Source: Streptomyces dangxiongensis (GTDB lineage Bacteria > Actinomycetota > Actinomycetes > Streptomycetales > Streptomycetaceae). Taken from it: a stretch of 64,000 nt of DNA. This document shows positions 37,285 through 47,995 of the stretch, piece after piece (within the stretch, counting starts at the first letter, position 1; each line of letters starts with the position of its first letter). The translations under genes and the position numbers were made by a program. A model generated the notes under the pieces. The model saw only the letters and a program-made list of their open reading frames with translations, was not told where the DNA came from and made no database searches. Location of the stretch: contig NZ_CP033073.1 of NCBI RefSeq assembly GCF_003675325.1, positions 4,278,001 through 4,342,000 of the forward strand. Direction: 5' to 3'.

Positions 37285-38037
37285 ATGTCTGACGAATCGC
37301 GCCCCACGCCCGCGCAGAGCCCCGTCGCCGCCGTGATTCCCGCAGCCGGCCGAGGCGTCCGCCTCGGTCCGGGCGCCCCCAAGGCACTCCGCGCGCTGAA
37401 CGGCACGCCGATGCTCATCCACGCGGTCCGCGCCCTCGCCGCGTCCCGCCACGTCTCCCTCGTCGTCGTCGTGGCCCCGCCGGAGGGCACCGCCGAGGTC
37501 AAGTCCCTGCTCGACGCGCACGCCCTGCCCGAGCGGACCGACTTCCTCGTCGTGTCCGGCGGCGAGTCCCGGCAGGAGTCGGTCCGGCTCGGCCTCGACG
37601 CCCTGCCGCCCGAGTACGGCGTCGTCCTCGTCCACGACGCGGCCCGCCCGCTCGTCCCGGTCGACACGGTCGACGGCGTCATCGAGGCCGTACGCGACGG
37701 CGCGCCCGCCGTGGTCCCCGCGCTCCCGCTGGCCGACACCGTCAAGGAGGTCGAGCCCGCGGCCGTCGCCGGCGACCCGGAACCGGTCGTGGCCACGCCC
37801 CGGCGGGACCGGCTGCGCGCCGTCCAGACGCCCCAGGGCTTCGACCGCGCCACCCTGGTCCGCGCCCACGAGGAAGTCACCGACGACGTCACCGACGACG
37901 CGAGCATGGTGGAACGGCTGGGCCTGACAGTGGTGGCCGTCCCCGGTCACGAGGAGGCCTTCAAGGTCACCCGCCCCCTCGACCTCGTCCTCGCCGAGGC
38001 GGTCCTGGCGCGCAGGAGGCTCAACGATGGCTTCTGA
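37285..38037 (+). CDS. ispD: 2-C-methyl-D-erythritol 4-phosphate cytidylyltransferase
   Basis: MEP pathway of isoprenoid precursor synthesis: makes CDP-methylerythritol from MEP and CTP. 250 residues. [16 protein letters not shown] is the nucleotide-binding loop with its conserved Arg and Lys; [37 protein letters not shown] and TPQGFDR are family signatures. Overlaps ispF by 11 nt, giving translational coupling. Confidence 0.96.
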   Translation: MSDESRPTPAQSPVAAVIPAAGRGVRLGPGAPKALRALNGTPMLIHAVRALAASRHVSLVVVVAPPEGTAEVKSLLDAHALPERTDFLVVSGGESRQESVRLGLDALPPEYGVVLVHDAARPLVPVDTVDGVIEAVRDGAPAVVPALPLADTVKEVEPAAVAGDPEPVVATPRRDRLRAVQTPQGFDRATLVRAHEEVTDDVTDDASMVERLGLTVVAVPGHEEAFKVTRPLDLVLAEAVLARRRLNDGF

Positions 38038-38539
38038 GGCATCCGGCCCCCAGCCGCCGCCGGTGCTGCCCCGGGTCGGCGTCGGCACCGACATCCACGC
38101 CTTCGAGGAGGGCCGCGAGCTGTGGTGCGCGGGCCTGCGCTGGGAGGGCGAGGGGCCCGGCCTGGCCGGGCACTCCGACGCCGACGTCGTGGCGCACGCC
38201 GCGTGCAACGCCCTCTTCTCCGCCGCCGGCCTCGGTGACCTGGGACAGCACTTCGGCACCGGCCGGCCCGAGTGGTCCGGGGCGTCCGGGGTCACCCTGC
38301 TCACCGAGGCCGCCCGGATCGTGCGCGAGGCCGGCTTCGCCGTCGGCAACATCGCCGTCCAGGTGGTCGGCCCCCGCCCGAAGATCGGCAAGCGGCGGGA
38401 CGAGGCCGAGAAGATCCTCTCCGACGCGGCCGGCGCCCCCGTCTCGGTCTCCGGCGCCACCACCGACGGGCTCGGCTTCCCGGGCCGCGGGGAGGGGCTG
38501 ATGGCGGTGGCCACGGCACTCGTGGTGCGGGTGGGCTGA
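38027..38539 (+). CDS. ispF: 2-C-methyl-D-erythritol 2,4-cyclodiphosphate synthase
   Basis: Next MEP-pathway step: closes CDP-ME 2-phosphate to the cyclodiphosphate. 170 residues. Metal-binding GVGTDIHAF (Asp, His) and [28 protein letters not shown], later [16 protein letters not shown] and the C-terminal [14 protein letters not shown]. Forms a homotrimer. Overlaps ispD. Confidence 0.96.
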   Translation: MASEASGPQPPPVLPRVGVGTDIHAFEEGRELWCAGLRWEGEGPGLAGHSDADVVAHAACNALFSAAGLGDLGQHFGTGRPEWSGASGVTLLTEAARIVREAGFAVGNIAVQVVGPRPKIGKRRDEAEKILSDAAGAPVSVSGATTDGLGFPGRGEGLMAVATALVVRVG

Positions 38540-38594
38540 GAGCGTGCGAGGGTACCCGGAGAGTCACCGCTGACGGCTTTGTGTGGAGGTACCC

Positions 38595-38999
38595 GTGTCC
38601 GCTGCCCTGTCCGACCGTGTGAAGTCCCTGCTCGACGGCACCGTGTTCATCGTCGTCGGCACCCTCCAGCCCGACGGCAGCCCGCAGATGTCCCCGGTAT
38701 GGGTGAAGCGCGACGGTGACGACGTCCTCTTCTCCACGACGACCGACCGCCGCAAGTACCGCAACCTGGAGCGCGACCCCCGGGTGACCGTCGTCGTCAT
38801 GAACCCCGACCAGCCCTACGAGTACGCCGAGATCCGCGGCGTCGCCGAGATGACGACCGAGGGCGGTCGCCAGCTCATCGACGAGCTGAGCCGCAAGTAC
38901 ACCGGCAAGGACTACGCCGACTTCAATCCGGCCTCGGTCCACGACGCCGAGCGGGTCGTCGTGCGGATCCGGCCGCGGAAGGTCGTCGGGATGTCGTGA
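38595..38999 (+). CDS. PPOX-class F420-dependent oxidoreductase
   Basis: 134 residues from GTG 38595, chosen because GGAGG lies five bases upstream; the in-frame GTG at 38583 would leave that site inside the gene. Split beta-barrel flavin/F420-binding fold: GTLQPDGSPQMSPVWV, FSTTTDRRKYRNLERDPRV, YAEIRGVAEMT. Probably reduces a small substrate with F420H2; substrate unknown. Confidence 0.85.
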   Translation: MSAALSDRVKSLLDGTVFIVVGTLQPDGSPQMSPVWVKRDGDDVLFSTTTDRRKYRNLERDPRVTVVVMNPDQPYEYAEIRGVAEMTTEGGRQLIDELSRKYTGKDYADFNPASVHDAERVVVRIRPRKVVGMS

Positions 39000-39058
39000 G
39001 CCGTGGCGTTCCCGGCGGTGGGCGCATGGCACTGTCCGGCGCCCACTACCCTGGAGTG

Positions 39059-40462
39059 GTGACTATTCGCCTGTACGACACCAGCGCCCGGCAGATCCGT
39101 GACTTCGCCCCGCTCAAGCCGGGTTGTGTCTCGATCTACCTGTGTGGCGCCACCGTGCAGGCGGCCCCCCACATCGGCCACGTCCGCTCGAACCTGAACT
39201 TCGACATCATGCGCCGCTGGTTCGCGTACCGCGGCTACGAGGTGACGTTCGTCCGCAACGTCACCGACATCGACGACAAGATCATCGCCAAGAGTCACGA
39301 GCAGAACCGCCCGTGGTGGTCGATCGGGTACGAGAACGAGCGAGCCTTCAACGACGGGTACGCGGCCCTCGGCTGCCTGCCGCCGGCGTACGAACCGCGC
39401 GCCACCGGCCACGTGCCGGAGATGATCGAGATGATGCGGGGCCTCATCGAGCGCGGGCACGCCTACGAGGCCGACGGCAACGTCTACTTCGACGTACGGT
39501 CCTTCCCGTCGTACCTGGAGCTGTCCCGGCAGGAGCTGGACAACCTGCTCCAGCCGTCCGGCGAGGGCGAGACCGGCAAGCGGGACCAGCGCGACTTCGC
39601 GATGTGGAAGTCCGCCAAGCCGGGCGAGCCGAGCTGGCCGACCCCGTGGGGCCCCGGCCGCCCCGGCTGGCACCTGGAGTGCTCGGCGATGGCCCACAAG
39701 TACCTGGGCAGCGCGTTCGACATCCACGGCGGCGGCCTGGACCTGATCTTCCCGCACCACGAGAACGAGATCGCCCAGGCCAAGGCCTACGGCGACGAGT
39801 TCGCGCGGTACTGGGTGCACAACGCCTGGGTCACCATGGCCGGCGACAAGATGTCCAAGTCGCTCGGCAACAGCGTCCTGGTCAGCGAGATGGTCCGCCG
39901 GTGGCGCCCCATCGTGCTGCGGTACTACCTGGGCACCCCCCACTACCGCTCGATGATCGAGTACAGCGAGGAGTCGCTGCGCGAGGCGGAGTCGGCGTTC
40001 GCGCGGATCGAGGGCTTCGTGCAGCGTGTGGTGGAGAAGGCCGGGGGAGCCGTCGAGCCCGCCCCCGAGGTGCCGCCCGCCTTCGCCGAGGCGATGGACG
40101 ACGACCTGGGCGTGCCGCAGGCCCTCGCCATCGTGCACACCACAGTCCGGCAGGGCAACAGCGCGCTGGCCGCCGACGACAAGGAGGCCGCCGTCGCCCG
40201 GCTCGCCGAGGTGCGGGCCATGCTCGGCGTCCTCGGCCTGGACCCGCTCGACGCGCACTGGGCCGGCGACGGCGCCGACCGGGGCGAGGACCTGCACGGC
40301 GTGGTCGACAGTCTCGTACGGCTCGTCCTCGACCAGCGCGAGTCCGCCCGTACCCGCAAGGACTGGGCCACCGCCGACGCGATCCGCGACCAGCTCAACC
40401 AGTCGGGCCTCGTCATCGAGGACAGCCCCCAGGGGCCCCGCTGGAGCCTCCCGCCGCGCTGA
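39059..40462 (+). CDS. cysS: Cysteinyl-tRNA synthetase
   Basis: 467 residues, class I synthetase. YLCGATVQAAPHIGHVRS holds a zinc Cys and the HIGH motif; ECSAMAHKYL, FPHHENEIAQ (zinc His) and KMSKSLGNS follow. The GTG start at 39059 gives MTIRLYDTSARQI, the usual beginning; the longer in-frame reading from 38996 lacks family similarity. Charges tRNA-Cys; its relative MshC works in mycothiol synthesis, but this one, with a full C-terminal anticodon domain, is the tRNA enzyme. Confidence 0.96.
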   Translation: MTIRLYDTSARQIRDFAPLKPGCVSIYLCGATVQAAPHIGHVRSNLNFDIMRRWFAYRGYEVTFVRNVTDIDDKIIAKSHEQNRPWWSIGYENERAFNDGYAALGCLPPAYEPRATGHVPEMIEMMRGLIERGHAYEADGNVYFDVRSFPSYLELSRQELDNLLQPSGEGETGKRDQRDFAMWKSAKPGEPSWPTPWGPGRPGWHLECSAMAHKYLGSAFDIHGGGLDLIFPHHENEIAQAKAYGDEFARYWVHNAWVTMAGDKMSKSLGNSVLVSEMVRRWRPIVLRYYLGTPHYRSMIEYSEESLREAESAFARIEGFVQRVVEKAGGAVEPAPEVPPAFAEAMDDDLGVPQALAIVHTTVRQGNSALAADDKEAAVARLAEVRAMLGVLGLDPLDAHWAGDGADRGEDLHGVVDSLVRLVLDQRESARTRKDWATADAIRDQLNQSGLVIEDSPQGPRWSLPPR

Positions 40463-40488
40463 CCGCCCGGCCGGCCCTTTGATCGATT

Positions 40489-40514
40489 GTGCCGCCCGGC
40501 CGTCCGGGCGGCAC
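40489..40514 (+). terminator. Hairpin after cysS
   Basis: Perfect 11-bp stem GTGCCGCCCGG / CCGGGCGGCAC with a CCGT loop, 26 bp past cysS. No T run; terminator or processing site. Confidence 0.6.
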
Positions 40515-40557
40515 ACTGCACAGACATACACACACTTCCGTAGAGAACAGGTAGATC

Positions 40558-41499
40558 ATGGCCGCGAACAACCGTCGCATGTCCGGCAAGAAGGGCGCGC
40601 AGGTCGGCAGTGGCGGCCAGCGGCGCAAGGGCCTGGAGGGCCGGGGGCCGACCCCGCCCGCCGAGATGCGCAAGGGCCACAAGAAGAACCGCGTCGCCAA
40701 CGCCAAGGCGAAGCAGGCCGTGCGCCGCCCCATGGCCCGGGGCCGCGGCGGGAAGTCCGCCTCCGAGCTGGTCGTCGGCCGCAACCCGGTCTTCGAGGCG
40801 CTCCGCGAGGGCGTGCCCGCCAACACGCTCTACGTCCAGCAGTTCATCGACAACGACGAGCGCGTCCGCGAGGCCCTCCAGCTCGCCGCCGAGCGCGGCA
40901 ACATCAACCTGATGGAGGCCCCGCGCCCCGAGCTGGACCGCATGACCAACGGCCTCAACCACCAGGGTCTGGTCCTCCAGGTCCCGCCGTACGAGTACGC
41001 GCACCCGGACGACCTGCTCGACGCCGCGGCCGACAACGGCGAGGACCCGCTCGTCGTCGCCCTCGACGGCGTCACCGACCCGCGCAACCTCGGCGCGGTC
41101 GTCCGCTCCACCTCCGCCTTCGGCGGGCACGGCGTGATCGTCCCCGAGCGCCGCTCGGCCGGCATGACCGCCGGTGCCTGGAAGACCTCCGCCGGTACGG
41201 CCGCCCGTACGCCGGTCGCCCGCGCCACCAACCTGACCCGCATGCTCGAGGCCTACAAGAAGGCCGGCGTGACGGTGGTCGGTCTGGCGGCGGACGGCGA
41301 GGTGGAGGTCGGCGACCTGGAGGCCCTGGGCGGCCCGGTCGTCATCGTCGTCGGCAGCGAGGGCAAGGGCCTGTCCCGCCTGGTCGGCGAGACGTGCGAC
41401 CACCGGGTGCGCATCCCGATGCCGGGCGGCGCCGAGTCGCTGAACGCCGGCGTGGCCGCGGGCATCGTGCTCTACGAGGCGGCCCGCAGGCGGAGCTGA
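40558..41499 (+). CDS. rlmB: 23S rRNA (guanosine-2'-O-) methyltransferase RlmB
   Basis: 313 residues, SpoU/TrmH class (SPOUT fold). A basic disordered N-terminus ([26 protein letters not shown]) and the substrate-binding domain ([14 protein letters not shown]) precede the catalytic domain: [36 protein letters not shown] and [19 protein letters not shown] make the trefoil-knot SAM site. Methylates G2251-type positions of 23S rRNA (E. coli numbering). Confidence 0.93.
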   Translation: MAANNRRMSGKKGAQVGSGGQRRKGLEGRGPTPPAEMRKGHKKNRVANAKAKQAVRRPMARGRGGKSASELVVGRNPVFEALREGVPANTLYVQQFIDNDERVREALQLAAERGNINLMEAPRPELDRMTNGLNHQGLVLQVPPYEYAHPDDLLDAAADNGEDPLVVALDGVTDPRNLGAVVRSTSAFGGHGVIVPERRSAGMTAGAWKTSAGTAARTPVARATNLTRMLEAYKKAGVTVVGLAADGEVEVGDLEALGGPVVIVVGSEGKGLSRLVGETCDHRVRIPMPGGAESLNAGVAAGIVLYEAARRRS

Positions 41500-41660
41500 G
41501 CACCGTCCCGTCCGGACGGGAGCGGAGTGCGAACGCCCGTCCGGAAGCTCGCCCCCGTGGGGTAATCCCGGCGCCCATGTGGCCTGACGGGCCGCTTTGA
41601 CGGGGTCCGGACACATCCGGGCGGTCAAGGCAGTGTCCTAACGCCACGTCACTCGGTTAG

Positions 41661-43307
41661 ATGAGTGTGGACACCAGAACACCCCGCACACCCACGGGGG
41701 ACCGCTCGTCGGGTATCGACGACGCTCCCGCGCTGAGCATGGTGAAGGTGCCGAGCGATCCGGCGCAGGTCATCGTCGCTCACGCCAGCTTCCGCGTGCT
41801 GCTGGGCGCGTCGGCGAAACACATCCAGTCCCCGCGGATCGCCCGGCACCTGAGCGCCGGCCAGGACACGCCCCGGATGCCCGTCGTGGGCACGGCGGGC
41901 GCCACCGGCCGCCGCCGTCCCGTCGTGTGGAGCGGCAGGTCCGCCCCCGACGACACCGGAGCCCACCGGCTCCTCCAGGCCGTGCGGGGCAGCAGCGTCC
42001 GCCACGCCGACGAGTCCCAAGCCGGCGCCACCCGGCTCGTCCCGCGGGTCCGGACCGGGTACGCCGACACGTACGACGCCCTGGACCGGACCGTCGAGAC
42101 GCCCGTCGTCGGCCACCAGCGGACCGCGGCCGAGGCCGACGGCACCCGCCTCCTGCCGCACATGCGCACGGCGACCGGTGCCTACGACGAGCAGACCTGG
42201 GCCGACCACGAGCCGTACGACGCCTACCCGGACGACGACGGCACCCCGCGCCCGGCCAAGCGCCACGGCGACGACCCGGCCCGGCACGCCTACTACCCCG
42301 GCCGCCGGTTCAACCTCGGCGTCGTCCTGCTCCCGCTGCGCATCTTCCTCGGCTTCATCTCGCTCTACGCCGGCATGGGCAAGCTCTGCGACCCCGTCTA
42401 CTTCGACGGCGGCAAGCGCGGCTCCATGGTCACCTGGCTGAACACCCTGCACCCCTGGGCCGTCGCCGAACCACTGCGTCAGACGGCCCTGCACCACCCC
42501 GTCGGCTGCGGCCTGGTCATCGCCTTCCTCCAGGTCGTCGTCGGCGTCCTGACCGTCCTCGGCTGCTGGCAGCGCGTGGCCGCCGTCGTCGGCGCCCTGC
42601 TCTCCGCCGCCCTGCTCGTCACGGTCAGTTGGAAGACGGTCCCCGCCTACGACGCGCCCGACATCATCTACCTCGCCGCCTGGTCCCCGCTGATCATCGC
42701 CGGCGCCCCCGTCTACTCCGTCGACGGCCGTCTCGCGGGCAGCGCCTGGCGCCGGCTCGGCCCCCGCGCCGACATCTGGGAGCTGCGCCGCTACGTCCTG
42801 CGCCGCGGTGCGGTGCTCACGGCCGTCAGCGTCGGCCTCACCCTCCTCGTCGGCTCCCTGCTGGGCGGAGCGGTCCGCGACTCCAGCCGCGTGGTCGTCC
42901 CCGGCCCCGGCGAGGCCCCCCGCAACCAGCTCCCGGGCTCGCCGCTCCCGCAGGAGCCCGGCAAGCGGCACAGCAAGCCCCCGTCGATCACCAGCACCCC
43001 CACCGGTGGCGCCACGGCCGGCGCGGTCCCCTCCGGCGCGGCGACGACTCCCGGTACGAGCAGCCGCGGCACCGGCGCCACCACCACGACGCCCAGCCAG
43101 ACGCAGGGCACCACCGGCCAGGTCCCGCCCCGCCGGGTCGCGCCCACGGGCGGCGGTGCCCCGAGCACGACGGCCGGCCCGACCAGCACGGGCGGCACGG
43201 GCGGCACCACCTCGACCGGCGGCACCACGTCGACCGGCGGCACGACCGGTTCGGGCGGCGGCTCGACCTCGGGCCGGCCGGGCCTGGTGGGCGGCCTGCT
43301 GGGCTGA
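41661..43307 (+). CDS. DoxX-family membrane protein with disordered ends
   Basis: 548 residues. The first 205 or so are polar and disordered (Arg/Asp/Thr rich). A DoxX-like membrane domain (about 215-410) follows with four or five helices, starting LGVVLLPLRIFLGFISLYAG and including HHPVGCGLVIAFLQ and VLTVLGCWQRVAAVVGA. The C-terminal 130 residues are Thr/Gly/Pro low complexity (GGTTSTGG repeats), probably extracellular. DoxX proteins are linked to redox and thiol stress; specific role unknown. Confidence 0.8.
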   Translation: MSVDTRTPRTPTGDRSSGIDDAPALSMVKVPSDPAQVIVAHASFRVLLGASAKHIQSPRIARHLSAGQDTPRMPVVGTAGATGRRRPVVWSGRSAPDDTGAHRLLQAVRGSSVRHADESQAGATRLVPRVRTGYADTYDALDRTVETPVVGHQRTAAEADGTRLLPHMRTATGAYDEQTWADHEPYDAYPDDDGTPRPAKRHGDDPARHAYYPGRRFNLGVVLLPLRIFLGFISLYAGMGKLCDPVYFDGGKRGSMVTWLNTLHPWAVAEPLRQTALHHPVGCGLVIAFLQVVVGVLTVLGCWQRVAAVVGALLSAALLVTVSWKTVPAYDAPDIIYLAAWSPLIIAGAPVYSVDGRLAGSAWRRLGPRADIWELRRYVLRRGAVLTAVSVGLTLLVGSLLGGAVRDSSRVVVPGPGEAPRNQLPGSPLPQEPGKRHSKPPSITSTPTGGATAGAVPSGAATTPGTSSRGTGATTTTPSQTQGTTGQVPPRRVAPTGGGAPSTTAGPTSTGGTGGTTSTGGTTSTGGTTGSGGGSTSGRPGLVGGLLG

Positions 43308-43340
43308 CACCCCGCACCACGAGAAGGACCGGCGGCAAGA

Positions 43341-43376
43341 GAAGGGCCCCGTACCGAGGACGGTACGGGGCCCTTC
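43341..43376 (+). terminator. Terminator with 16-bp perfect stem
   Basis: GAAGGGCCCCGTACCG and its complement around AGGA, followed by TCTC. Ends the DoxX transcription unit. Confidence 0.8.
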
Positions 43377-43583
43377 TCCATGTGGTCGGGTGGTCGGGTG
43401 GTCGGGCGGGTGGGGTCGGTCAGACGGTCATGCGCGGCCGGGCCGTCATGCGGTCGATCACGGCCAGGCGGTCGTGCGGGGCGGTCGTGCGGGGCGGTCC
43501 TGCGGTCGTGCGCTCAGGACATGAGGTCGTGCGGTCGGAACGGCGCACGCGTAGGGCGGCGCACGCGGCCCCCGGCGCCCCGG

Positions 43584-44315
43584 CTACCGCCCCAGCGCCG
43601 CCAGCTCCTTCGCGGCCTCCGTCAGATCCTTCGCCGTGTCGATGGCCCGCCAGTAGGCCCCGTGCGGAATCGTGAAACCCGCGAGCCGCTTCTCCCGGGC
43701 CAGCCGGGGGAACGTCGTGCGCTCGTGGTCGCCGCGCTCGGGAAGCATCGCGGAGAACTCAGGGGAGAACACGTACACGCCCGCGTTGATCTCGAACGTC
43801 GACGGCGGAGCCTCGATGAAGTCGGTGATGTGCCCGAACCCGTCGGTCTTCACCGCGCCCCAGGGAATCCGCGGACGGGCCAGCGCCAGCGTCGCCACCG
43901 CGTCCCGCTCCGTGTGGAAGTCGGCCATGTCACGCAGGGAGAACCGCGTCCAGATGTCCCCGTTCGTGGCGTACCAGGGCCGTTCGGGGTGGGGAAGGCG
44001 CGCCGCCGCGTACCTCAGACCGCCGCCGCGGCCGAGGGGCTCGCTCTCCACGACGGTGGTGACGGAGACGGGGAGGTCGGCCGAGTCCAGCCACTTCTCC
44101 AGGACGTCGGCGAGGTGGCCGCACGAGACCACCACGTCCGTGACGCCTTCCTCGGCGAGCCAGGTGAGCTGATGGCCGATGATCGGCGTCCCCGTGCCGG
44201 GGATCTCGACCATCGGCTTGGGCCGGTCGTCGGTGTACGGGCGCAGCCGGGAGCCCTGGCCACCGGCCAGGACCACGGCTTGAGTGGGGCGCGACGCGGC
44301 GCTCGGATGGGTCAT
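43584..44315 (-). CDS. Sugar nucleotidyltransferase (NTP-transferase family)
   Basis: 243 residues. VVLAGGQGSRLRPYTDDRPK is the nucleotidyl-binding loop with the catalytic Arg and Lys; YATNGDIWTRF holds a metal Asp and the later FEINAGVYVFSPEF fits the sugar site. It resembles glucose-1-phosphate thymidylyl- or mannose-1-phosphate guanylyl-transferases but lacks the C-terminal beta-helix. Sugar and nucleotide unassigned; it might feed surface polymers. Confidence 0.85.
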   Translation of the reverse strand: MTHPSAASRPTQAVVLAGGQGSRLRPYTDDRPKPMVEIPGTGTPIIGHQLTWLAEEGVTDVVVSCGHLADVLEKWLDSADLPVSVTTVVESEPLGRGGGLRYAAARLPHPERPWYATNGDIWTRFSLRDMADFHTERDAVATLALARPRIPWGAVKTDGFGHITDFIEAPPSTFEINAGVYVFSPEFSAMLPERGDHERTTFPRLAREKRLAGFTIPHGAYWRAIDTAKDLTEAAKELAALGR

Positions 44316-44399
44316 GACGGCACTGTACGTGGCGCCCCACCGCTGGGCGCGGGCGGCAACGCGCTCCCAAGGGAGCGGCTGCCCGGTGCCCGCCGGTAC

Positions 44400-44894
44400 T
44401 CAGCTCCGCGCGGCCAGGACGCCCGAGGCGAAGGCCGTGTCACACACCGGGCGCGCGTACGACTGGGCGCGCGGGGCGCCGTAGATCCGCACCGCGGCCC
44501 TGCCGAGGGCGCGGGCGATGGAGGAGCAGTGCCGGGCCAGCTTCGGACGACCGTTGACGGCCTGCTGGAGGTGGGTGAGGACGACCCCGGGGTCTCTCTC
44601 CTGGAGTTCGGTCATCAGGTGGTCGCGGAGCACGTCCTGCGGCGCCTGGGCGGCGGCCTTCCTGACGGGAAGCGCGGCCGTCGAGACGTCGGAGGCGGTC
44701 AGCACCGAGCTGGAGGGGCTCCCCGTCCAGTTGACCCGGGTGACCGCGAGGGTGCCGGAGAGCACCAGGAAGACGGGCAGGACGAGGGCGAGTGTGCGGC
44801 CGATCCGGCGGGCAGGGCCGCCCCGGTGGCCGCGTCGCGTCTGAGGGATGGTGGAGTGCTTCACGCGTGTGAGAGTAGCGCCCGGTAGTGACAT
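44400..44894 (-). CDS. Hypothetical membrane-anchored protein
   Basis: 164 residues. A basic N-terminus (RRGHRGGPARRIGR) then one hydrophobic helix (about 32-53, LALVLPVFLVLSGTLAV), then a soluble part with two cysteines (ARHCSSIARALGR and PVCDTAFASG) that might form a disulphide outside the cell. ATG at 44894 has no clear ribosome binding site; GTG at 44864 (VKHSTIP) is an alternative. Function unknown. Confidence 0.6.
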   Translation of the reverse strand: MSLPGATLTRVKHSTIPQTRRGHRGGPARRIGRTLALVLPVFLVLSGTLAVTRVNWTGSPSSSVLTASDVSTAALPVRKAAAQAPQDVLRDHLMTELQERDPGVVLTHLQQAVNGRPKLARHCSSIARALGRAAVRIYGAPRAQSYARPVCDTAFASGVLAARS

Positions 44895-45004
44895 GGCGAC
44901 ATTGAGTCACCCGTATGGGGGATGAGATGGCGCCGCTTTCGGGGTAACGGGTTGACGCCGACCGCCCGGAATGATTACTGCGCCGAGGGTCTCGTGCCCC
45001 CACG

Positions 45005-45045
45005 CGGCAGGGGCCCCGCACGCCGTGCGCGCGGGGCCCCTGCCG
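45005..45045 (-). terminator. Terminator after msiK
   Basis: Perfect 15-bp arms CGGCAGGGGCCCCGC / GCGGGGCCCCTGCCG around an 11-base loop, 15 bp past the msiK stop. Confidence 0.8.
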
Positions 45046-45059
45046 TACGAGGTGGGCCG

Positions 45060-46196
<1,137 letters not shown>

Positions 46197-46256
46197 GGTG
46201 AATGGACCCCTTCTACCGGCAGGAACGTGCCGGACGATCCGTTGTAGGAAGGCGGT

Positions 46257-46268
46257 TGGTGTAGTCCA
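46257..46268. promoter_or_regulatory. dre-like site (possible DasR operator) upstream of msiK
   Basis: TGGTGTAGTCCA matches the DasR core TGGTCTAGACCA at 10 of 12 positions, 61 bp before msiK. DasR is the GlcNAc-responsive GntR regulator of sugar uptake; binding here is inferred. Confidence 0.35.
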
Positions 46269-46415
46269 CGTGAGTGAACTGGATCGAGACGGTACCTGGC
46301 GTTCACTCGCTCTGTCAGTACCCGGACCCCTGTGAACTTCGGGGAAATTCCCCGCGGAGCCGCTCCCGGACCTGGGTACACTGCACTGGCACGGCGGTGC
46401 CACGCACGCGTGCAG

Positions 46416-46493
46416 GCCTCCTTAGCTCAGTCCGGCCAGAGCAACGCACTTGTAATGCGTAGGTCGTCGGTTCGAATCCGACAGGGGGCTCCA
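46416..46493 (+). tRNA. tRNA-Thr (anticodon TGT)
   Basis: Cloverleaf: acceptor GCCTCCT pairs with AGGGGGC; anticodon stem ACGCA/TGCGT with loop CTTGTAA gives anticodon TGT at 46451-46453 (reads ACA); T-arm GTCGG-TTCGAAT-CCGAC. CCA is encoded (46491-46493). The 3' half is the attachment core of the element; the element's left end still supplies a full tRNA gene. Confidence 0.96.
46448..46492. repeat. attL: 45-bp core within tRNA-Thr
   Basis: Identical to 62285-62329; starts in the anticodon stem and ends at the tRNA CC end. The bases on either side differ between the copies, which fixes the repeat limits. Confidence 0.95.
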
Positions 46494-46499
46494 GCGGGG

Positions 46500-46533
46500 A
46501 AAGGCCAGCTAGGAACGCTCCTAGCTGGCCTTT
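46500..46533. terminator. Perfect 15-bp-stem hairpin, tRNA/integrase terminator
   Basis: AAAGGCCAGCTAGGA / TCCTAGCTGGCCTTT around ACGC. Lies between the tRNA and the convergent integrase gene; ends with TTT on one strand and AAA on the other, so it can act in both directions. Confidence 0.8.
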
Positions 46534-46539
46534 CGTCGT

Positions 46540-47925
46540 TCAGCGGACGCGGCGGCGGCGCCGCGCCCGTTCGGCCTTCCGGTCCTCGGTCTCAGTTGTG
46601 GTCTCAGTCGGGGGTTTCTGGCGCGGCATGAAGGCATCGCCCATGCGCTTCATGGCGTCCTTCGACAGGTGTGATCTGCCTTTCACGTACCGCCGGGTCT
46701 GGCTGATCTGGGTGTGCCGCAAGATCTCCATGATCGTGGGCATGTCGACCCCGAGTTCGTTCAGGATCGTCCCGGCGGTGTGCCGGCTTCCGTCGTACAG
46801 GCGCCGGTCATCGATGCCCGCTTCCGAAAGCAGCTCCTTGAATTCCTCCCAGTCGGCGCGGGGGTCGATGGGCCGGCCGTCCGGCCGCGTGAAGACGGCG
46901 CCGCACTCCTGCCACTCGTCGCCGGCCGCCGCGCGCATGGCGTCCTGCCGTTCCTTGTGCTCGACCAGGTAGGGAACGAACGGGGGCGGGATCGGTACGG
47001 GGTTCCGGCTCTTCTTGGTCTTGGGCCGGGTGAAGACGAGACCGCCGCCCTTGCGCTGCGGGCACACGCTCGCGTGCCCGGTGCAGCCCTTCGGGCACGG
47101 CTTCGGGCAACCGCGCTTGTAGCCCTTGTGGGCCGGGCAGTCCGGCGGGCACGGCTGGAAGCGGTGAAGGCGTGCGCCGCAGGAGTGAGGGTCCTGACAG
47201 CCGTGGCGCCAAGTGAGCCGTTGGAGCTGCCACTGGGGGTGGAACAGCTCGTTCTCCAGGTCGACGTACGGCCACCGGAGACCTAGGGTCTCGCCCTGCC
47301 GGAACCCCATGCCGACTCCGACGCACCAGCGCATGAAGGTGGGCCGTTTAGCCGCGGCTTTCAGGAACGCTTTGGCTTCCTCGGTGGTGAAGGGATTGGC
47401 TTCGGTCTCGTCCACGGTAGGCGGGTCGACCAGCGTCGCCACGTTCTCGGCGATGATCCGGCGCCGGTGGGCGATCTTCAGCGCGCGCGACAGGATGCGG
47501 TGCACCTTGAGCACGTGCGATGGCGCGTGACCTTCGTCCAGCATGGCGCGGTACATCCGCTCCAGGTGCTCCGGCGCGAGCTTGTCGAGCCGGTGCTGAC
47601 CGACGCCCGGGACGATGTCGTTGCGCGTCTTGGACCAGTAGTCGTCCAGCGACCGCGGCTTGAGCTTGAGACTCGCGATCTCGGTCAGGTAGGTGTCCAT
47701 CCACTGCGCCACGGTCGGCTTACGGCCGGCCTTCGGGGCGCGACCCTTCTCGCGCAGCGCTTCCAGCTCGCGGACCTTGCGCCGTACCTCGGCTTCCGTC
47801 TTGGCCCGGCGGTGGCGCCGGTCGGGGCTTCCGTCATTCTTGACGCCCATCGTGACGCGGCCGTGCCACCAGCCGTCGGCGCCCCGGTAGACGGACGATT
47901 CCATGTTGGCCTTGCGGGGGCTCAT
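46540..47925 (-). CDS. int: Tyrosine-recombinase integrase
   Basis: 461 residues; inserts and excises the element at tRNA-Thr. The arm-binding and core-binding region (SVYRGADGWWHGRV; WMDTYLTEIASLKLKPRSLD) precedes the catalytic domain: Arg in GFRQGETLGLRW (about 209), SRHTAGTIL (about 380), LRHTQISQT and the nucleophile Tyr in RRYVKG (about 411). A Cys/His-rich insert between the first Arg and the HxxR-like box (about 235-300, for example CPPDCPAHKG, CPKPCPKGCTGH) looks like zinc knuckles, seen in other AICE integrases. Confidence 0.95.
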   Translation of the reverse strand: MSPRKANMESSVYRGADGWWHGRVTMGVKNDGSPDRRHRRAKTEAEVRRKVRELEALREKGRAPKAGRKPTVAQWMDTYLTEIASLKLKPRSLDDYWSKTRNDIVPGVGQHRLDKLAPEHLERMYRAMLDEGHAPSHVLKVHRILSRALKIAHRRRIIAENVATLVDPPTVDETEANPFTTEEAKAFLKAAAKRPTFMRWCVGVGMGFRQGETLGLRWPYVDLENELFHPQWQLQRLTWRHGCQDPHSCGARLHRFQPCPPDCPAHKGYKRGCPKPCPKGCTGHASVCPQRKGGGLVFTRPKTKKSRNPVPIPPPFVPYLVEHKERQDAMRAAAGDEWQECGAVFTRPDGRPIDPRADWEEFKELLSEAGIDDRRLYDGSRHTAGTILNELGVDMPTIMEILRHTQISQTRRYVKGRSHLSKDAMKRMGDAFMPRQKPPTETTTETEDRKAERARRRRRVR

Positions 47926-47995
47926 GTACTCCTCTACTCCTCCGAACGCGAGGTGGCCCCGGACGGGCGGTCCGGGGCCACCTCGCGCGGTCAGA

